This document shows, piece after piece, positions 6,642 through 9,787 of a stretch of DNA of 9,787 nucleotides. The position numbers and the translations under genes were made by a program. Location of the stretch: assembly GCA_023142175.1 (NCBI GenBank), contig JAGLJX010000149.1, positions 1 through 9,787 of the forward strand, read 5' to 3'. Within the stretch, counting starts at the first letter, position 1. Each line of letters starts with the position of its first letter. The notes below the pieces were generated by a model. That model was not told where the DNA came from. It saw only the letters and a list, made by a program, of their open reading frames with translations, and ran no database searches. This stretch comes from Emcibacter sp. GTDB taxonomy: Bacteria > Pseudomonadota > Alphaproteobacteria > Sphingomonadales > Emcibacteraceae.

Positions 6642-8069
6642 ATGTCAAAAGAGATAACGGTTCTGATCGTTCTGATCACCTATAAAGTCATCTTGATCCT
6701 GATCGGCCTGTGGGCGCAAAAACGGACCCATAATAATGCGGATTTTTTCATCGGCGGGCGCACACTCGGGCCATTTGTCGCCTCGATCAGCTACGCGGCA
6801 AGTTCCGCCTCCGCATGGACAATACTTAGCCTGAGCGCGGCGGCCTTCACCATGGGGATTTCTGCCATCTGGATTTTCTTTGGCTTAATCTGGGGTCATG
6901 GTGCCTCATGGATTTGGCTGGCCCCGCGCCTGCAAAGAATAGCCGCAGAAAAGAATCTGGTGACGGTCACGGACCTGCTCGCGCTTGAGGGCACAGCAAA
7001 GACTCGCAGAAACATTCGCCTGCTTGCTGCCGCAGTGGTGACTTTCTGTTTTACTTTTTATGTAGCGACCCAGTTCATGGGGGCGGGCAAGGCCTTCGCC
7101 GCCACATTTGATATGCCCGTATCCACCAGCATCATGCTCGGCGGCGGCATTGTTTTGATATATACTCTGCTTGGTGGCTTCTGGGCCGTGGCTCTGACCG
7201 ATACATTGCAGGGTATGTTGATGCTATTGGCGGCCATTGTCCTGCCCGGATTGGCGCTGATGGAAGTTGGCGGATTTTCAGGCTTATGGGCGGGACTGCA
7301 GGCGGTATCAACGCCCGAACAGATGTCTCTCACCGGCCCCAATGCGGGTCTGATGGCGGCGGGCTTTATCATTGGGATACTCGCCATGGGCCTTGGCACT
7401 TTCGGTCAACCCCATCTGTTAACCCGCTTCATGTCAATCCGCGATGCAAAAGCGGTCAAGACAGCGCAGAAGCTAGCCATATTCTGGTTCTTCATCGTGC
7501 TGGGCAATATGGTGCTGCTTGGGCTATGCGGCAAAGTCCTGATCTCTGCGCCCCTTGCCGATCCGGAACAATTGTTTTTTATCATGACCGATAACCTGAT
7601 GCCGACGGTACTCGGTGCCATCTTACTTGCCGCCGTTCTCAGCGCCATCATGTCAACGGCGGACAGTCAATTACTGGTCAGCGCTTCTGCCGTTGCCCAT
7701 GATATAATGGGTGAGCCGGATGAGGGTAAAAGCCGGCTTTGGGTATCCCGACTGGTGATCAGCCTGTTATGTGCGCTGTCCGTGGCGGTGGCAATTCTAC
7801 TGCCGTCCGATATATTCTCCCGCGTCCTGTTTGCTTGGGGGGCATTGGGGTCGGCCTTTGGTCCGGTGGTGGTTTTGCGTCTCGCCGGCGTAAGCCTGAA
7901 CCCGAAAGCAGTTCTTCCCGCCATGGTGACGGGGCTGGCTCTGACCATATATTTTTACCTGCAACCAAATTCTGTCGGCGATATACTTGAAAGGCTTGTA
8001 CCTTTTGTGCTTTCTTTTATATTGCTCTATGCAACCAAACCAAAACAACCAGAGAAAGATATATTATGA
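6642..8069 (+). CDS. PutP-like sodium/solute symporter (SSS family)
   Basis: 475 residues from the ATG at 6642, with 12-13 predicted membrane helices (LeuT fold). PutP landmarks align: DFFIGGRTLGPFVASISYAAS (34-54; PutP D-Y-I-L-G-G-R-S-L-G-P-F), LTDTLQ (D187, as PutP D187), GTFGQPHLLTRFM (252-264) and LSAIMSTADSQLL (S338, T339, matching the sodium-binding S340/T341 of PutP). However, the PutP sodium-site Asp55 is Ser55 here (ASSASAW versus ASDMSGW). So it is a cation-coupled importer related to proline permease, but proline as substrate is not shown. The frame opens at a TTG (6606), but the ATG gives the normal N-terminus; the ribosome site is weak. It is divergent from the TonB receptor, and its TGA overlaps the ATG of the peroxiredoxin gene. 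Confidence 0.9.
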   Translation: MSKEITVLIVLITYKVILILIGLWAQKRTHNNADFFIGGRTLGPFVASISYAASSASAWTILSLSAAAFTMGISAIWIFFGLIWGHGASWIWLAPRLQRIAAEKNLVTVTDLLALEGTAKTRRNIRLLAAAVVTFCFTFYVATQFMGAGKAFAATFDMPVSTSIMLGGGIVLIYTLLGGFWAVALTDTLQGMLMLLAAIVLPGLALMEVGGFSGLWAGLQAVSTPEQMSLTGPNAGLMAAGFIIGILAMGLGTFGQPHLLTRFMSIRDAKAVKTAQKLAIFWFFIVLGNMVLLGLCGKVLISAPLADPEQLFFIMTDNLMPTVLGAILLAAVLSAIMSTADSQLLVSASAVAHDIMGEPDEGKSRLWVSRLVISLLCALSVAVAILLPSDIFSRVLFAWGALGSAFGPVVVLRLAGVSLNPKAVLPAMVTGLALTIYFYLQPNSVGDILERLVPFVLSFILLYATKPKQPEKDIL

Positions 8070-8548
8070 CCATAGCCGTTGGCGATAAATTACCGGAAGT
8101 AACCCTCGTTGAAATGACCGCAGAAGGGCCAGTTCCCAGAACAACCGCAGATATTTTCGGCGGCCGCAAGGTGGCTTTATTTTCTGTGCCGGGGGCTTTC
8201 ACCCCGACCTGTTCCGCAAAGCACCTGCCGGGTTATGTGGAGCAAGCCGCAAGTTTTACAGCAAAAGGCGTTGATGAGATTGTTTGTATTGCGGTCAATG
8301 ATGCCTTTGTCATGGGTGCTTGGGGCAAGTCCCAGAATGCGGGTGGCAAGGTCAGCATGTTAGCCGATGGCAACTGTGATTTTTCCAAAGCACTTGGCCT
8401 TGAAATGGATGGCAGACCTTATGGCATGGGTATGCGCGGACAGCGTTTTTCAATGATCGTTGAGGATGGCACGGTGACGAGCTTAAATGTGGAAGGCCCC
8501 GGCGAATTCCATGTATCCAGTGCGGATCATATGCTCGGTCAACTCTAA
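8066..8548 (+). CDS. Peroxiredoxin, Prx5/type II (thioredoxin-fold) family
   Basis: 160 residues, full length for the family, cytosolic (no signal peptide). The peroxidatic site is PGAFTPTCS with C49 and the supporting P42 and T46. A second cysteine, C74 (IVCIAVND), is 25 residues later, the same spacing as the C51/C76 pair of plant type II peroxiredoxins, so an intramolecular disulfide is plausible. C104 (GNCDF) is an extra cysteine at a place where many relatives have Gly. FVMGAWGK and the R-G-Q-R-F-S-M segment before the C-terminus are family hallmarks. The enzyme reduces hydrogen peroxide and organic peroxides using glutaredoxin or thioredoxin. The ATG lies inside the symporter's last codon (ATGA, 8066-8069), and the ribosome site is weak (AGAGAAAG), so translation is probably coupled to the symporter. 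Confidence 0.94.
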   Translation: MTIAVGDKLPEVTLVEMTAEGPVPRTTADIFGGRKVALFSVPGAFTPTCSAKHLPGYVEQAASFTAKGVDEIVCIAVNDAFVMGAWGKSQNAGGKVSMLADGNCDFSKALGLEMDGRPYGMGMRGQRFSMIVEDGTVTSLNVEGPGEFHVSSADHMLGQL

Positions 8549-8549
8549 T

Positions 8550-8599
8550 AAAAAAAACGGCCCCAGAGATATACAGAATATATCAGGGGCCGTTTTTTT
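8550..8599. terminator. Long bidirectional terminator
   Basis: CGGCCCC (8558-8564) pairs with GGGGCCG (8586-8592), flanked by A7/T7, and an inner stem GATATA/TATATC (8568-8573, 8579-8584) sits above a small asymmetric bulge. T tracts on both strands make it an intrinsic terminator for the peroxiredoxin gene (plus, stop at 8548) and for the FKBP gene (minus, stop at 8605). It fills the space between the two convergent genes. Confidence 0.9.
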
Positions 8600-8604
8600 A
8601 AAAC

Positions 8605-9420
8605 TTAATTTACGCGGATCAGTTCAACCGTGAAGATCAACGCCGCATTAGGCGGGATAGCCCCTGGTGATCCTTGCTCACCGTAAGCCAGTTCGGACGG
8701 GATGAAAAATTTGTATTTCGACCCTTCCTTCATCAATTGAACACCTTCTGTCCAACCGCGAATAACCTGATTCAAACCAAAATCTATCGGCTCGCCCCGA
8801 TCATAGGAACTGTCGAATTTAGTGCCGTCAATCAACGTGCCCTCATAATGGACGGTCACGCGGTCCGTGGCACTGGGGCTTTTGCCTGCACCTTCTTGCA
8901 GAACTTCATACTGCAAGCCGCTATCGGTAACCGTGATGCCGGTTTTTTTCATATTGTCTTCAAGAAACACTTTACCTTCGTCAACTTCAACCTTGAATAA
9001 TTCAACGATAAAGATCAGATCGGAATTTGGCGGAATAGGGCCACCGCCCTGCTCGCCATAAGCAAGATCTGAGGGGATTGTGAATTTATATTTTGCGCCC
9101 TCTTTCATCAACTGCACGCCTTCGGTCCAGCCTTTGATAACCCGGTTCAGAGGGAATGTGATGGTTTCGCCGCGGTCATATGAGCTATCGAATTTAGTGC
9201 CATCCATAAGTGTGCCTTCATAATGCACGGTGACGCTGTCTTCGGCTGTGGGGCTTGCGCCTGTTCCTTCAGTCAGTATTTCATATTTAAGACCAGATTC
9301 TGTAGTATGCACTTTTTGTTCCTTTTCCTTGTCCGAACATGCGGTAATTAATAGAGCCAATGCCATTGATAATATCACTGACAATGTGGGTTTTACAAAT
9401 CTTTTGTAGGGGCCTGCCAT
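8605..9420 (-). CDS. Lipoprotein with tandem FKBP-type peptidyl-prolyl isomerase domains
   Basis: 271 residues. A lipoprotein signal peptide ends in the lipobox ITAC (C28), so it should be a lipid-anchored envelope foldase; S29-D30 follow. Two FKBP domains cover about 40-145 and 165-271, offset by exactly 125 residues and nearly identical around VHYEGTL.DGTKFDSSYDRGE and GWTEGVQLMKEG.KYKF. The FKBP12 active-site residues are present in both: Y67, F77, D78, F89, V94, I95, W98, Y121 and F137; and Y192, F202, D203, F214, V219, I220, W223, Y246 and F263. Both domains should therefore be active in cis-trans prolyl isomerisation. Start: the ATG at 9420 has GAGAGAG seven bases upstream. An ATG at 9444 adds eight residues but lacks a ribosome site. 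A faint promoter (GTTACA 9481-9486, TATAGC 9457-9462) would initiate near 9450, also favouring 9420. Confidence 0.93.
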   Translation of the reverse strand: MAGPYKRFVKPTLSVILSMALALLITACSDKEKEQKVHTTESGLKYEILTEGTGASPTAEDSVTVHYEGTLMDGTKFDSSYDRGETITFPLNRVIKGWTEGVQLMKEGAKYKFTIPSDLAYGEQGGGPIPPNSDLIFIVELFKVEVDEGKVFLEDNMKKTGITVTDSGLQYEVLQEGAGKSPSATDRVTVHYEGTLIDGTKFDSSYDRGEPIDFGLNQVIRGWTEGVQLMKEGSKYKFFIPSELAYGEQGSPGAIPPNAALIFTVELIRVN

Positions 9421-9427
9421 GCCGAAA

Positions 9428-9434
9428 CTCTCTC
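9428..9434 (-). promoter_or_regulatory. Ribosome site favouring the FKBP start at 9420
   Basis: GAGAGAG on the minus strand, seven bases before the ATG at 9420. The upstream in-frame ATG at 9444 has no purine tract in the right position. The call is moderate because GAGAG is only a partial match to the anti-Shine-Dalgarno complement. Confidence 0.5.
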
Positions 9435-9485
9435 TTTTTATCATTTATGGCCAGAAGCTATAACGCAAAGACAGGTTCCATGTAA

Positions 9486-9510
9486 CTGTTAAATGCTTGT
9501 TCTGTTAAAT
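9486..9510. repeat. Direct repeat CTGTTAAAT in the divergent FKBP/ino1 region
   Basis: CTGTTAAAT occurs at 9486-9494 and again at 9502-9510, a 16-bp period. It lies between the two divergent genes, next to possible promoter elements for ino1 (TTGTTC 9497-9502, TATATG 9519-9524, 16-bp spacing). It could bind a regulator, but two nine-base A/T-rich copies can arise by chance. Confidence 0.4.
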
Positions 9511-9547
9511 TTTTATGATATATGTGTGTCATAAATTCGAAATTTTC

Positions 9548-9600
9548 GGGAAGGAACGCTGTTCTCTTCCCTTTGTTTGCTTAATATTCTTCACGAAGAA
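9548..9600 (+). promoter_or_regulatory. Structured leader of ino1: hairpin plus palindrome
   Basis: GGGAAG-GAAC (9548-9557), loop GCT, then GTTC-T-CTTCCC (9561-9571) form a 10-bp hairpin with one bulged T, followed by TTTGTTTGC. A 14-base palindrome TTCTTCACGAAGAA (9587-9600) comes 16 bases later and ends just before the AAGG ribosome site (9609-9612). The hairpin may act as a weak terminator or attenuator, or stabilise the RNA; the palindrome looks like an operator half-site pair. No known riboswitch class was recognised. Confidence 0.4.
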
Positions 9601-9620
9601 CAAATTATAAGGTTTAAGAT

Positions 9621-9787
9621 ATGTCAAAAATCAAAATAGCAATCGCTGGTATTGGTAACTGTGCCAGCTCCCTAATTCAGGGCTTGTATTTTAATACGCC
9701 GGAAAAAGTTGGCGAAGCCAAGCGAGTTCCCGGACTGATGCATTGGGAAGTGGGTGGCTATCGCCCCTGCGATATCGAAGTGGTTGC
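9621..9787 (+). CDS. ino1: Inositol-3-phosphate synthase, N-terminal part (cut by window end)
   Basis: 55 codons are present before the window ends. The protein begins MSKIKIAIAGIGNCASSLIQ, the NAD-binding Rossmann start (GxGNCASS) of prokaryotic myo-inositol-1-phosphate synthases, and continues with VPGLMHWEVGGYRPCDIEVV, another family hallmark. The enzyme converts glucose 6-phosphate to inositol 3-phosphate with NAD, the first step to inositol lipids or inositol-based solutes. The ATG at 9621 has AAGG eight bases upstream. It is divergent from the FKBP lipoprotein gene, behind a structured leader. Downstream partners (for example a CDP-alcohol phosphatidyltransferase) would lie outside the window. 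Confidence 0.92.
   Translation, partial: MSKIKIAIAGIGNCASSLIQGLYFNTPEKVGEAKRVPGLMHWEVGGYRPCDIEVV

Noticed and set aside
7058..7968. Minus-strand open frames inside the symporter gene.
   Set aside because: Antisense shadows of a strongly coding membrane protein; compositions rich in P, T, R and S with no domain pattern.
9548..9571. Hairpin upstream of ino1 considered as a terminator for an upstream plus-strand gene.
   Set aside because: There is no plus-strand gene upstream (the FKBP gene is on the other strand) and the T tract is interrupted (TTTGTTTGC). Kept only as a leader structure.

Overview
The window most likely comes from an alphaproteobacterium of moderate G+C content. The evidence is the kind of genes present (YqgE, a free-standing DsbD-type periplasmic domain, a sphingomonad/Kordiimonas-like TonB receptor, a type II peroxiredoxin, a bacterial inositol-3-phosphate synthase). 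A marine or aquatic lineage such as Kordiimonadales/Emcibacterales would fit, but that is inference. No phage, insertion sequence, CRISPR array, tRNA or rRNA was seen.

Left part (1-2030). The window opens with the last 27 codons of a plus-strand ACR3-type arsenite efflux permease. It runs tail to tail, with a 13-bp overlap, into a minus-strand cluster read in the order DUF1326 protein, DUF2182 membrane protein, STAS-like small protein. The first two are coupled by an ATGA overlap. Both carry conserved Cys/His/Met-rich motifs and look like an uncharacterised metal-handling pair.

Middle (2031-3943). A gap of about 390 bp holds, on the minus strand, what looks like an unannotated small RNA: a chain of hairpins with C-rich (UCCC-type) loops ending in a very good intrinsic terminator. 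Then come yqgE (minus) and, divergently, a secreted DsbD/ScsB N-terminal-like domain protein (plus), which ends at a bidirectional terminator shared with the next gene.

Right-centre (3960-8604). A large TonB-dependent receptor (minus) is divergent from a PutP-like sodium/solute symporter (plus). Together they suggest uptake of one small solute, across the outer membrane by the receptor and across the inner membrane by the symporter. The symporter overlaps, by ATGA, a Prx5/type II peroxiredoxin. A long bidirectional terminator follows.

Right end (8605-9787). A lipoprotein with two near-identical FKBP prolyl isomerase domains (minus) is divergent from the start of ino1, inositol-3-phosphate synthase (plus, cut by the window end). 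The ino1 leader contains a direct repeat, a hairpin and a palindrome.

A common thread of YqgE, DsbD domain, peroxiredoxin and periplasmic foldase is envelope thiol and protein-folding maintenance. The receptor/symporter pair sits inside that set. The most noteworthy items are the candidate sRNA, the DUF1326-DUF2182 module, the receptor/symporter/peroxiredoxin arrangement with an Asp-to-Ser change in the symporter, and the structured ino1 leader.
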